A stretch of 61,934 bases of DNA from Eubacterium sp. (GCA_017514785.1 JAFWIO010000028.1:1-61934); one strand, 5' to 3'. Shown: positions 1 through 9,386, counted from the stretch's first letter. Made by a program: numbers and translations. The notes: generated by a model not told the origin, from the sequence alone.

Positions 1-309
1 AATGTTATTACACTCACGTAATGCTTTAATACCATACATTTTTGTATCCCTAATAATCACATCATTTGAATACCAAAATGCAGCACGACATAACTCAGTT
101 AGTTCACAATCACGTACTACTACATTGTCATTGTGCCAAAATGGATAACGCAAGTTGAAATAAGAATCTCTTACTTCAATGTTCTTTGCTTCCTTCATTG
201 CACTTTCGCCATCTGCAGGCCCGTCAAACTTGCAATTCAAAACTTGAATTCCATCCAAACCGTATAGTGCTCTTTCTTCATCATGTTGTTCATTCTGGAA
301 TACTTTCAT
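1..309 (-). CDS. DUF3737 family protein, N-terminal part (cut by window edge)
   Basis: The first 103 residues, beginning MKVFQNEQHDEERALYG, can be read from an ATG at 309 preceded by an AGGAGA ribosome binding site; the rest lies beyond the left edge. The sequence looks like the DUF3737 family: short repeating strands such as IEVRDSYF, VVVRDCEL and VIIRDTKM are the rungs expected of a right-handed beta-helix. The biochemical role of DUF3737 is not known to me. It starts 2 bp after the stop of the ABC exporter subunit upstream, so it is probably the last gene or near the end of that operon. Family assignment is from pattern recognition only. Confidence 0.75.
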   Translation of the reverse strand, partial: MKVFQNEQHDEERALYGLDGIQVLNCKFDGPADGESAMKEAKNIEVRDSYFNLRYPFWHNDNVVVRDCELTELCRAAFWYSNDVIIRDTKMYGIKALRECNNI

Positions 310-311
310 AT

Positions 312-2231
312 TTAATCTCCTGTCTGTAGTTTATAGTATGTTCCCTTCGCAGCCATAAGTTCATCATGACTACCACGTTCAATAATTCTTCCTCGTTCCA
401 TAACCATAATACAGTCACTGTTTTTAATGGTTGATAATCTATGCGCAATAACAAATGTAGTTCTACCATTCATCAATGCATCCATACCTTCTTGGACTAC
501 ACGCTCTGTTCTTGTATCAATACTAGATGTAGCCTCGTCCAAAATAAGTGCTGGTGGATCGGCTATGGCAGCTCTGGCTATCGCAAGCAACTGTCTTTGT
601 CCCTGACTAAGTGATGCGCCGGCAGATTTAAGCATTGTGTTATATCCATCAGATAGTTGTCTGATGAATCCATCTGCGTTTGCTAATTTAGCTGCAGCTA
701 TTACTTCTTCGTCGGTGGCATCTAAGTTACCGTATCTAATGTTTTCCATTACGGTTCCGGTAAATAGATGTGTGTCTTGAAGCACCATTCCAAGTGAGCG
801 ACGCAAATCTTTTTTCTTAATCTTGTTGATATTTATTTCATCAAATCTAATCTTTCCATCCTGGATGTCATAGAATCTATTTATCAAGTTAGTGATGGTT
901 GTTTTACCTGCACCGGTTGAACCAACAAACGCTATCTTCTCACCAGCATTTGCATACATCTTTATGTCGTGAAGAACGATTTTATCTTCCACATAACCAA
1001 AGTCCACTCCATCTAAAACTATATCGCCTTTAAGTTCACGATATGTTGTTGTGTCAGATTCTTTGTGATAATGTTTCCAAGCCCAAAGACCTGTATGCTC
1101 TTCACACTCTGTAATCTGGCCGTTAGCATCTTTTTTAGCATTAACTAGTTCAACGTAACCGTTATCTATTTCTTTTTCCTCATCTAATAGTCTAAAGATT
1201 CTCTGACCACCAGCCAATGCCATCATTACAGCATTTATCTGCATTGTGATTTGGTTGATTGGTCTTGAAAACTGCTTGCTATAAGTTAGGAAGCTTACTA
1301 GCGTACCAATTGAAATACCCCATCCAAGAGGATTAAAAATAGCTAGCGATCCACCCACTAACGCACAAATAACATAACTCATATTTCCAAGTTGAGCATT
1401 AATAGGTCCTATAACATTTGCTAGTTTATTTGCATTATATGCAGAGTCCAATAATTCGTCATTTATTTTATTAAAGTCTTCTATTGCTTTTTCTTCGTGA
1501 TTAAATACTTTTACAACCTTCTGACCAGAAACCATTTCCTCGATGTAACCGTTAACTGTACCAAGGTCTGTCTGTTGCTCTGCAAAGTACTTACCAGATT
1601 TAGAAGTAATGGCCTTAATCACAATTAGGTTCATACCAATCATTAACAATGCAACAATCGACAAAGGAACACTAAGTATCAACATAAAGCCGAATGTTGA
1701 AACAATAGATATAGTACATTCAAATACTTGAGGTAAACCTTGGCTTATCAACTGTCTCAATGCATCAACGTCATTTGTGTACATCGACATGATATCTCCG
1801 TGTGTATGTGTGTCGAAATATTTAATAGGCAAATCTTGCATATGATTAAACATAGTGTCACGGATTTTTTTCATTGTTCCCTGAGTAATATAAACCATAA
1901 TAAGTGCTTGAGATAGCGCTGCACAAATACCAATCAAATAAAAGATCGATACTTTTAGAATAGCCTGAAGCAATGGTTCATAATTTGTACTATTATTTTC
2001 AAGCATTGGTTTAATAAATTTGTCTATTAAATCTTTAGTAAAGTATGTTCCCTGTAAATTAGCAAATATGCTTATAATTACACAACAAATTACTATAATC
2101 ATTCTGAACTTATAGTTTTCAGCAACAAAAGCTAGAATTCTTTTAAGAATTCTGAAAGGATGATCTATCTTTACTTTTGGTCCTAGACCTCTGCCTCTAA
2201 ATCCTTTAACCTCTTTAGCTTTTTCAGCCAT
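312..2231 (-). CDS. ABC exporter subunit with consensus catalytic motifs (heterodimer half)
   Basis: Type IV ABC exporter half-transporter of 639 aa with six membrane segments in roughly residues 40-340 and a C-terminal nucleotide-binding domain. The Walker A GSTGAGKTT is at 437-445, and Walker B ends in Asp565 followed by the catalytic Glu566 (LILDEATSS). The H-loop is intact (IAHRLS). The signature motif is the non-standard LSQGQ (541-545). The ATG overlaps the stop codon of the upstream ABC gene (TAATG arrangement), so the two are translationally coupled. Seen together they fit the heterodimeric exporter pattern (BmrCD, TM287/288, LmrCD type): this subunit supplies the competent Walker A/B, and its odd signature faces the degenerate site of the partner. 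The substrate is unknown; drugs or lipids are typical. Confidence 0.9.
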   Translation of the reverse strand: MAEKAKEVKGFRGRGLGPKVKIDHPFRILKRILAFVAENYKFRMIIVICCVIISIFANLQGTYFTKDLIDKFIKPMLENNSTNYEPLLQAILKVSIFYLIGICAALSQALIMVYITQGTMKKIRDTMFNHMQDLPIKYFDTHTHGDIMSMYTNDVDALRQLISQGLPQVFECTISIVSTFGFMLILSVPLSIVALLMIGMNLIVIKAITSKSGKYFAEQQTDLGTVNGYIEEMVSGQKVVKVFNHEEKAIEDFNKINDELLDSAYNANKLANVIGPINAQLGNMSYVICALVGGSLAIFNPLGWGISIGTLVSFLTYSKQFSRPINQITMQINAVMMALAGGQRIFRLLDEEKEIDNGYVELVNAKKDANGQITECEEHTGLWAWKHYHKESDTTTYRELKGDIVLDGVDFGYVEDKIVLHDIKMYANAGEKIAFVGSTGAGKTTITNLINRFYDIQDGKIRFDEININKIKKKDLRRSLGMVLQDTHLFTGTVMENIRYGNLDATDEEVIAAAKLANADGFIRQLSDGYNTMLKSAGASLSQGQRQLLAIARAAIADPPALILDEATSSIDTRTERVVQEGMDALMNGRTTFVIAHRLSTIKNSDCIMVMERGRIIERGSHDELMAAKGTYYKLQTGD

Positions 2232-3988
2232 TATGCATCGCCTCCTTCCTGATCAAAGTCGGCGTTGTCGTTGGTTTGTTGATCATAAACCTCACGATAT
2301 ATTTCATTTGTTTCTAACAATTCATCATGAGTACCAACTCCATTTATTTTTCCATCATCTAAAACGATGATTCTATCTGCATCTTTAATTGATGAAATTC
2401 TTTGAGCAATAATAATTTTTGTAGTTTCAGGAATATTCTCTTTGAATGCTTGTCTGATTTTGCTGTCCGTCAAAGTATCCACAGCACTTGTACTATCATC
2501 CAAAATCAAAATCTTTGGTTTCTTAATTAAAGCTCTGGCAATACAAAGTCTTTGACGCTGACCACCTGAAACATTTGCGCCACCTTGCTCTATCATTGTG
2601 TCATAACCTTTTTCACGCTCCATTACAAACTCATGAGCGCATGCAAGTTTGGCAGCTTCTATACATTCTTCGTCGGTGGCGTTTTCATCGCCCCACTTTA
2701 AATTCTCCATTATAGTTCCACTAAATAGTACGTTCTTTTGAAGAACGACACTTACCTTCTCGCGAAGAGTCTCTAGGTCATAATCTTTAACATTTCTATC
2801 GCCTACTAACACTTCGCCAAACTCAACATCATAAAGTCTAGGGATTAAGTTGACGAATGATGACTTGGCACTACCTGTACCACCCATAATTCCAATAGTT
2901 TCACCAGAACTGATATGAATATTAATGTTATCTAAAACTGGCTTTTCACTCTTTGCGTTATATCTAAAAATGACATCCTTAAAATCAATTGAGCCATTAG
3001 GAATTTCATAAATAGGATTTTCACCGTTTGTAATATCAGGCTGTTCATTTAAGACTGCAGCTATTCTATGTCCGCTGGCAGCACTGATTGTGACCATAAC
3101 TAATACAAACGATAGCATCATTAAACTCATCAAAATATTCATACAATAAGCTAGTAATGAAGTTAAGTTACCAGTAGTAAATGTAGTATTTCCACTCTGT
3201 ACAATTAAATGTGCTCCAAGCCAACTGATTGCGATAATACATGCATACATAGTTGCTTGCATTGCTGGGAAGTTAAACGAAACTATAGTCTCAGCCTTTA
3301 CAAACATTCTATAAATGTTATAACTTGCTCTTCCAAACTTACCTTTCTCGTAATCTTCACGAACGTAAGCTTTAACTACACGCATAGCTGAAACATTTTC
3401 CTGAACACTCTCATTCAATTCGTCGTAGCGTTCAAACACTTGCTTGAAATACTTATGTGCTCTAACACTGATAATCGCAATAATAATTCCTAAAACCACA
3501 ACAGCCACTACATATATTGAAGCCATTTTAGGTGAAACAGTAAATGCTAAAGCTATAGCAACTATCATACTAGCTGGTGCTCTTACGCACATTCTAAGAA
3601 TCATTTGATATGCGTTTTGCACATTTGTAACATCAGTTGTCATTCTAGTGACCAATCCTGATGTTGAAAATTTATCAATATTTGAAAATGAGAAAGTTTG
3701 GATTTTCTCATACATTGCTTTTCGTAAATTTCTAGCTAAACCTGCTGATGCTTTCGCGCCAAAGACAGCACCCATTCCACCGCCAATCAATCCGGCGATA
3801 GCCAAAATAACCATTACGATAGATGTCGAACCAATTTTTCCCATATCTTTGTCATTTATGGAATCAATGATGACAGCCATCAATAATGGAATAAAGTTTT
3901 CCACCACAACTTCAGCCAGCATTCCAAGAGATGTTAGCGCTGAAGCAAGTTTATACTGTTTTATTTGCCTTGCAATAGTTCTTATCAT
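2231..3988 (-). CDS. ABC exporter subunit with degenerate nucleotide-binding site (heterodimer half)
   Basis: ABC exporter half-transporter of 585 aa, with membrane domain in the first ~310 residues and NBD after that. Its own catalytic motifs are altered. Walker A reads GGTGSAKSS (369-377), with Ala in place of the last Gly. Walker B ends Asp-Asp (497-498), so the catalytic Glu is missing. The H-loop His is Gln (IAQRIS). Its signature VSGGQ (473-477) is canonical. In heterodimeric exporters this combination means one degenerate ATP site (its Walker motifs plus the partner's LSQGQ) and one active site (the partner's Walker motifs plus this VSGGQ). Start ATG at 3988 has a GGAGTG site inside the end of coaE; it lies 3 bp downstream of coaE and is followed by an overlapping partner gene. 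Confidence 0.9.
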   Translation of the reverse strand: MIRTIARQIKQYKLASALTSLGMLAEVVVENFIPLLMAVIIDSINDKDMGKIGSTSIVMVILAIAGLIGGGMGAVFGAKASAGLARNLRKAMYEKIQTFSFSNIDKFSTSGLVTRMTTDVTNVQNAYQMILRMCVRAPASMIVAIALAFTVSPKMASIYVVAVVVLGIIIAIISVRAHKYFKQVFERYDELNESVQENVSAMRVVKAYVREDYEKGKFGRASYNIYRMFVKAETIVSFNFPAMQATMYACIIAISWLGAHLIVQSGNTTFTTGNLTSLLAYCMNILMSLMMLSFVLVMVTISAASGHRIAAVLNEQPDITNGENPIYEIPNGSIDFKDVIFRYNAKSEKPVLDNINIHISSGETIGIMGGTGSAKSSFVNLIPRLYDVEFGEVLVGDRNVKDYDLETLREKVSVVLQKNVLFSGTIMENLKWGDENATDEECIEAAKLACAHEFVMEREKGYDTMIEQGGANVSGGQRQRLCIARALIKKPKILILDDSTSAVDTLTDSKIRQAFKENIPETTKIIIAQRISSIKDADRIIVLDDGKINGVGTHDELLETNEIYREVYDQQTNDNADFDQEGGDA

Positions 3989-3991
3989 TAA

Positions 3992-4570
3992 TTAGCACTC
4001 CATTGTGGACAAAGCAAAGTCCACTTGTTCAATAGTCTTGTCAAAACTTCCTGTATTGTCAATAAATTCATCAGCTGCCGAATTGTAATCTTCATCATTT
4101 GGTTGATTAGCAATAATAGCAACCGCTTTTTCCTTTGAATAACCTCTAGTCTCAACTAGACGTCTAATTCTTTCTTTTTTGTCGCAGTATATAAACCAAA
4201 GTTCATCAGTTAAATCAGCCACTTCCTCTCCCAAGAAAAGAGCTGACTCTACTACGACATATTTTGTTATGGCATTTGAAATCTGTTTTATGATTTCATT
4301 TATGGTAGGCGGATGTGTTAATTCATTTAACGCATCAAGTTTATTTGGATCATTAAATGCAATCTCCGCGATCTTATCTGAATTTATTTCGTCCCCGTCA
4401 AAAGCTTCTGGGAATATCTTTTTTACTTCCGCTTTCACTTTCTCATCGTTGAACAAAATATCGTGCGCAATTTTATCAGCCTCAATTATTACTGCATTGT
4501 GCTTATCTTGCATATATTTTAATACTTCAGATTTTCCTGAGCCTATTCCGCCCATTACACCTATAACCAT
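3992..4570 (-). CDS. coaE: Dephospho-CoA kinase
   Basis: Cytosolic kinase that phosphorylates the 3'-hydroxyl of dephospho-CoA in the last step of coenzyme A synthesis. The 192 aa are within the usual family length. The N-terminal P-loop is GGIGSGKS (residues 7-14), followed by the CoaE-type pattern DADKI-like (EADKIAHDI) and a C-terminal lid region with VETRGYSKEKA. The start has a strong AGGAGGAAAT site. It lies 8 bp after polA and just before the ABC exporter genes. polA-coaE adjacency is common in Firmicutes (often with mutM between), so the position supports the call. Confidence 0.93.
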   Translation of the reverse strand: MVIGVMGGIGSGKSEVLKYMQDKHNAVIIEADKIAHDILFNDEKVKAEVKKIFPEAFDGDEINSDKIAEIAFNDPNKLDALNELTHPPTINEIIKQISNAITKYVVVESALFLGEEVADLTDELWFIYCDKKERIRRLVETRGYSKEKAVAIIANQPNDEDYNSAADEFIDNTGSFDKTIEQVDFALSTMEC

Positions 4571-4578
4571 ATTTCCTC

Positions 4579-7266
4579 CTAGTGTGCATCATTCCAGTTA
4601 GCGCCTGTGTTCACATCAACATCTAATGGCACTTTAAGCGATGCTGCTTCCTCCATATTTTTCTTTAGCAATTCTTTTACTTGTTCTACTTCATCCTCGT
4701 ATGCTTCTATCAAAAGCTCATCGTGAATCTGAAGAACAATCTTAGATTTTAAATTTTGTTTCTTTAACTCTGCATCCACTTTATTCATAGCAATCTTCAT
4801 AATATCCGCTGCAGTTCCTTGAATTGGTGAATTCATGGCAGCGCGCTCGCCAAACTGTTTCTGAATAAAGTTTCCAGCCTTTAGTTCTGGTATTGGACGA
4901 CGTCTCTTATATAGAGTAAGTGCGTATCCATTTTCTTTGGCGAAGTCCACAGAGTCATCTAAATATTTTTTTACGCCTGGATAGTTTTTAAAATAATCTT
5001 CTATGTATTTTTGTGCTTCTTTCTTACTGATTGATAAATCCTGGCTAAGTCCAAATGAACTGATTCCATAGACGATTCCAAAGTTAACCGCTTTAGCATT
5101 TCTTCTTTGAAGCGGAGTCACTTCATCTATTGGAACATTAAATACTAACGATGCGGTTGAAGCATGAATGTCTTTTGAATTTTTGTAAGCATCAATCAAG
5201 TTTTTATCATCTGACATACTAGCCAAAATTCGAAGCTCAATCTGTGAATAGTCAGCATCCACAAACACGCATCCATCCTTTGGCACAAACACTTTTCTAA
5301 TCTCACGACCTAGATCCATTCTAACTGGAATATTTTGCAAGTTAGGATCTGTAGAACTGATACGTCCTGTGGCAGTTACTGTCTGATTAAATGTTCCGTG
5401 AATTCTTCCATCTTCACTTATATAGTTCTGCAAACCTTCAGCGTATGTGCTGTTAAGTTTAGTCAATGTTCTGTAAGTTAAAATTTTTCTGACAAATGGA
5501 TACTCTGGCTCTAACTTTTCTAAAACTCCAGCTGCTGTGGAATAACCAGTCTTAGTTTTCTTTCCACCAGGAATCTCCATCTCCTCAAACAATATCTCAC
5601 CAAGCTGTTTTGGAGAGTTAATGTTAAACTCATGGCCAGCTTCGTCATAAATTTCTTTTTCAATCTTTTCGATTTCTTTTAAAAGCATAGCGCTGTAGTC
5701 TTTCAAAGCATTTGCATCTACCTTGATTCCAACTTGTTGCATATCATAAAGCGCAAAAGAAAGTGGCACTTCTATGTCTTTGTACACATCAAACATTTCT
5801 GTATCTTTAAGAGCCTTTTCTAACTTTTCTTTTGCATTGTATAAAACATATGCATTCAAACAAACAAATCGTTTTACATTATCTTCAATCTCACGACTTG
5901 GAGTTTCATCCTTCTTTGTCTTAGGAAAAATCTCTTCCTCTGATGGAAGCAACATTCCCAAGTAATCCTTCGCTATATCATCGTACTCATAAGAGTTTGC
6001 CAAAGGATTTAGAAGATATGCGGCAAGACCTACGTCAAATACATCATCTTCCACAGTTGCTTCTAAATAAGTATTATATTTCTTTACGTCATTTATAATA
6101 AGTTTTTTTGTTTTAACAAGTTCTTTAATATTTGTATTTAAATAATCATCATTTGATTCATTTGCTTCGCCAGTAAATCTTGAATAAATGTCATCAAGAC
6201 TTTCATCACCAGATTGATTTCCATTCTTTATGTAATAAGCCTTATCTCCAAAACAAAGTCCAACTCCTTCTAACTTTTCAGTCTCATAAATAAACAGACC
6301 AATCTTGTCAGCCTTCTTAGCACTTTCAAATAACTTATCAATCTGTTCAGTGTCATTTATTACTTCAAAGTCTTCCTCGAAGTCATTAGCATCACTATCA
6401 ACATTCTCAAAGCGAGAAATCATGCTCTTCATTTCAAGTTCTTTAACCATATCAAGAGCATCTTTTGTATAGATATCACCAAACTCGCATTCATCCACCT
6501 TTGTCTCTACCGGACAATCAGTATCAATAGTTGCAAGCTCTTTACTCAAAACAGCAAGTTCATAGTTTTCAATGAACGCATTTTTATTTCTAGTATTAGA
6601 AATCTCTTCTGCGTGCTCTTTCGCATTTTCAATAGATCCAAACTCAGAGATAATATTTGTAGCACCCTTCTCACCAATACCTGGAACTCCAGGAATGTTA
6701 TCTGATGAGTCACCCATTAAAGCCTTCACATCAATAAACTCAGTTGGTGTAACTTTGTATTTTTCTTTGACGGCGTCGGCATTGTAATACTCGACTGTAG
6801 TTTGACCCTTTGAAGTCTTTGGAATACAAATTTGAACTTTGTCAGTTGCAAGCTGAAGCAAATCTCTATCACCTGAAATGATAGAAACTTCCATGCCTTC
6901 TTTCTCGCCCTTAACAGACATAGTTCCCAAAACATCATCTGCTTCGTAACCTTCTAGCTCAATAGTCTTAATATCCATTTTACCCAAAAGTTCTTTAATC
7001 AAAGGAACCTGCTCTTTTAATTCCGGAAGCATAGGTTTTCTAGTTCCTTTGTAGTCGTCAAACATTTTGTGTCTGAATGTTGGCGCGTGAACGTCAAAGG
7101 CCACGGCAAAGTAATCCGGACTTTGAAGCTCAATAATTTTAAACATAATATTTAAGAACCCATAAACCGCGTTTGTGTGAACACCTTTAGAGTTTGTAAA
7201 AACAGGCACTCCATAAAAAGCCCTGTTCAAAATACTATGTCCGTCAATCAATACTAACTTTTTCAT
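4579..7266 (-). CDS. polA: DNA polymerase I, proofreading domain apparently inactive
   Basis: Family A polymerase of 895 aa for Okazaki fragment processing and repair synthesis. The N-terminal ~290 residues form the 5'-3' exonuclease (YEADDVLGT, MGDSSDNIPGVPGIG). The C-terminal polymerase domain carries DYSQIELRIL (motif A), RRNAKAVNFGIVYG (motif B) and QIHDEL (motif C). The middle 3'-5' exonuclease domain is present by length but its metal ligands are not: Exo I reads IYETEKL where DTETDSL is expected, Exo II ends in Asn (DVKKYN) rather than Asp, and Exo III reads CLNAYV in place of AEDADV. It is probably non-proofreading, as in Bacillus-type Pol I. Start ATG directly follows the stop of the metal ATPase, with an AAAGGT site. 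Confidence 0.95.
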   Translation of the reverse strand: MKKLVLIDGHSILNRAFYGVPVFTNSKGVHTNAVYGFLNIMFKIIELQSPDYFAVAFDVHAPTFRHKMFDDYKGTRKPMLPELKEQVPLIKELLGKMDIKTIELEGYEADDVLGTMSVKGEKEGMEVSIISGDRDLLQLATDKVQICIPKTSKGQTTVEYYNADAVKEKYKVTPTEFIDVKALMGDSSDNIPGVPGIGEKGATNIISEFGSIENAKEHAEEISNTRNKNAFIENYELAVLSKELATIDTDCPVETKVDECEFGDIYTKDALDMVKELEMKSMISRFENVDSDANDFEEDFEVINDTEQIDKLFESAKKADKIGLFIYETEKLEGVGLCFGDKAYYIKNGNQSGDESLDDIYSRFTGEANESNDDYLNTNIKELVKTKKLIINDVKKYNTYLEATVEDDVFDVGLAAYLLNPLANSYEYDDIAKDYLGMLLPSEEEIFPKTKKDETPSREIEDNVKRFVCLNAYVLYNAKEKLEKALKDTEMFDVYKDIEVPLSFALYDMQQVGIKVDANALKDYSAMLLKEIEKIEKEIYDEAGHEFNINSPKQLGEILFEEMEIPGGKKTKTGYSTAAGVLEKLEPEYPFVRKILTYRTLTKLNSTYAEGLQNYISEDGRIHGTFNQTVTATGRISSTDPNLQNIPVRMDLGREIRKVFVPKDGCVFVDADYSQIELRILASMSDDKNLIDAYKNSKDIHASTASLVFNVPIDEVTPLQRRNAKAVNFGIVYGISSFGLSQDLSISKKEAQKYIEDYFKNYPGVKKYLDDSVDFAKENGYALTLYKRRRPIPELKAGNFIQKQFGERAAMNSPIQGTAADIMKIAMNKVDAELKKQNLKSKIVLQIHDELLIEAYEDEVEQVKELLKKNMEEAASLKVPLDVDVNTGANWNDAH

Positions 7267-9135
7267 TTACTTATACCTTTTCTTTAGTTGATTTAATCTA
7301 AGAGCATTCAAAACTACAAACACACTTGATAGGCTCATGCAAAGCGCACCTATCATTGGAGTTAGTTTCCATCCAAGTGCTTGGTAGAAAACTCCAGCCG
7401 CCACTGGAATACAAATGATATTGTAAATAAATGCCCAGAATAAATTCTGTTTTATATTTCTAATAACTGATTTGCTAATTTTTATTGCTTTTGAAACCGT
7501 CTTTAATGAGTCATTAACTATAACAACATCCGCTGACTCTATTGCCACATCTGTACCTGAACCTATAGCAACACCAACGTCTGCCGTAGTGAGAGCTGGT
7601 GCATCATTGATGCCATCGCCCACCATCATTGTCACTCCACTAGTAAGTCTCTTTGATACTTCAGATTCTTTTTGATCTGCTTTCATTTCAGATACATAAT
7701 CATCCACACCTGCTTCCTCGGCAAAGAACTTAGCAGTTTCTTCTTTGTCGCCAGAAAGCATAGTGACATTTATGTACATATCCTTAAATTCTTTTATTGC
7801 TTCGGCACTATCTTCTCTTATCTCGTCATTCATTGTATTACCAACTGTGATAGTTCCGGTCTTGTCAAGCATTATGTTTTTAGTTTTGCCTGCATTCTCA
7901 AGCGCAGTTGCATTTTTGAACAACGCTCCAACACTAGCAGCCACACCATTTCCGACCATAACTGCAACAGGTGTTGCAAGTCCTAATGCGCAAGGACATG
8001 AAATAACAACAACTGATAGCGCAAAATTAATTGCATCTTCAGTTCCTTTTCCAACAATCATCCAAACAATAAATGTAATGATTGCAATTCCTAAAATAAT
8101 TGGCACAAATACGCCTGCTACTTTGTCGGCAATTCGAGCAATCGGTGCCTTTGACGTAGACGCTTTGCTTACCATATCTATTATCTTTGAAAGTGTAGTG
8201 TCAGTTCCAACTTCTGTCGCTCTACACTTAATTAATCTCTCATGATTCTTTGTGCCGGCAAAGACCTTTGAATCAATCTGTTTGTTAACTAATGCACTCT
8301 CACCAGTTAGCATAGATTCATCCACTTTACTTAAGCCATGAATTATGATTCCATCTACAGGAATGTTATGACCAGGTTCAACCACAAAGATATCGCCTTC
8401 TTTTATCTCATTAACGGCAACTTCTTTTTGCTCACCATTCACTTCGATGATGGCTGTCTTTGGAGCAAGATGAATCAACTCTTTTATAGTATCTGTAGTT
8501 CTTCCTTTTGCATAAGACTCGATAAACTTTCCAAGAGTAATTAGAACTAAGATCATAGCGGCCGATTCAAAGTAAACACTGTGTATCAAATGTTGACCGT
8601 GTTCTGGATGATTGATTATTCTGATCATAGTTACAACAGAATAGATAAACGATATTCCAGAACCAAGCGCAACTAATGTATCCATGGTTCCACTTAAATG
8701 AATTGCTGATTTAATTCCGTTAACGAAGTGTTTGTAGTTAACAATCATCACTGCTAATGCTAGAACCATCTCTACAATAACTAGCAACTTATAATCGTGA
8801 GTAAAGTCAAAGAACATATTCCCCATCGAAATGACCATTAAGGGAATAAAAATGACTAGAGAAATAATAAACCTTTTAAGAATAGATTTAGTCTCATTAG
8901 ATAGTTCACGTTTGTCCTCAGTTATGATGCTTTTTCCTTCTTCTAAATAGTCAGCTTTATAACCAGCATCTTTGACTGCCTGAATAATATCAGCATTAGA
9001 AAAATCGCCTTCAACTTCCATTGAATTAGTTAGAAGACTTACATCAACTGATGTAACGCCATTTACTTGTTTTACTGCATTTTCTACTCTAGTTTGACAT
9101 GCTGCGCATCCCATTCCAGTAACACTAAATTTCAT
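7267..9135 (-). CDS. P1B-type metal (copper-like) ATPase lacking the N domain
   Basis: CopA-like heavy metal pump. The first ~65 residues are an HMA domain with GMGCAACQ (CxxC). The A domain has TGES (TGESALVNK), and the transport segment has the copper-type CPC (SCPCALGLATP). The phosphorylated Asp is D424 in DKTGTIT, and MVGDGINDAPAL lies near 504-515. What is missing is striking: only about 82 residues separate DKTGT from GDGIND, against roughly 190-200 in ordinary CopA, and no HP (SEHP) or GxG adenine-binding motif occurs. DKTGTITVGN runs straight into the IxxDS part of the P domain. The frame is intact with no stop. The pump may be inactive, use ATP differently, or act as a metal sensor/chaperone. 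GAGGT precedes the ATG, and a TATAAT-like box lies near 9171-9180. polA follows immediately. Confidence 0.88.
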   Translation of the reverse strand: MKFSVTGMGCAACQTRVENAVKQVNGVTSVDVSLLTNSMEVEGDFSNADIIQAVKDAGYKADYLEEGKSIITEDKRELSNETKSILKRFIISLVIFIPLMVISMGNMFFDFTHDYKLLVIVEMVLALAVMIVNYKHFVNGIKSAIHLSGTMDTLVALGSGISFIYSVVTMIRIINHPEHGQHLIHSVYFESAAMILVLITLGKFIESYAKGRTTDTIKELIHLAPKTAIIEVNGEQKEVAVNEIKEGDIFVVEPGHNIPVDGIIIHGLSKVDESMLTGESALVNKQIDSKVFAGTKNHERLIKCRATEVGTDTTLSKIIDMVSKASTSKAPIARIADKVAGVFVPIILGIAIITFIVWMIVGKGTEDAINFALSVVVISCPCALGLATPVAVMVGNGVAASVGALFKNATALENAGKTKNIMLDKTGTITVGNTMNDEIREDSAEAIKEFKDMYINVTMLSGDKEETAKFFAEEAGVDDYVSEMKADQKESEVSKRLTSGVTMMVGDGINDAPALTTADVGVAIGSGTDVAIESADVVIVNDSLKTVSKAIKISKSVIRNIKQNLFWAFIYNIICIPVAAGVFYQALGWKLTPMIGALCMSLSSVFVVLNALRLNQLKKRYK

Positions 9136-9217
9136 CGATTTTTACCTCTAGTTCGTACTTACATACTCCGTTATATTATACCCCAAAACGCCCTTAAATT
9201 CTATGCGATATAACAAT

Positions 9218-9247
9218 AAAAAAGCCGTATTTTTAATAAAAATCGGC
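9218..9247 (-). terminator. Intrinsic terminator reading leftward
   Basis: A GCCGATTTTT / AAAAATACGGC hairpin on the minus strand is followed by a TTTTTTATTG run. It lies between the tRNA-Leu promoter and the metal ATPase and would stop leftward read-through before the ATPase promoter. Confidence 0.6.
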
Positions 9248-9260
9248 ATATAAAACATAT

Positions 9261-9289
9261 TTGACAATAACTTGGTAAAATGATAGAAT
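9261..9289 (+). promoter_or_regulatory. Sigma-A type promoter of tRNA-Leu
   Basis: TTGACA (9261-9266), a 17-bp spacer and TAGAAT (9284-9289) place a start a few bases before the tRNA at 9301. This is the expected layout for a monocistronic tRNA gene. Confidence 0.85.
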
Positions 9290-9300
9290 TTATCTCGCTG

Positions 9301-9384
9301 GCAGGTGTGGCGGAATTGGCAGACGCACTGGATTCAAAATCCAGCGCCCTTCGGGGCATGAGGGTTCAAGTCCCTCCACCTGCA
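9301..9384 (+). tRNA. tRNA-Leu (anticodon CAA)
   Basis: An 84-nt cloverleaf with acceptor stem GCAGGTG/CACCTGC and discriminator A. The anticodon stem-loop CTGGA-TTCAAAA-TCCAG puts CAA at the anticodon, which reads UUG. The long variable arm (GCCCTTCGGGGC region) is typical of class II tRNA-Leu, and the T arm contains GGTTCAAGTCC. The CCA end is not encoded. It is flanked by its own promoter and terminator. Confidence 0.97.
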
Positions 9385-9386
9385 CA

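Noticed and set aside
3985-4000. TTAGCACTC, one half of a CIRCE operator, before an ABC gene
   Set aside because: The second half GAGTGCTAA at the right spacing is absent; the bases are the stop codon and ribosome binding site region of coaE/ABC.
7745-8245. Open frame of 166 codons on the plus strand inside the metal ATPase gene
   Set aside because: Antisense shadow of a well-supported conserved protein, with no ribosome binding site or family resemblance. The same holds for long antisense frames in ftsW, ruvA, ruvB and groEL.
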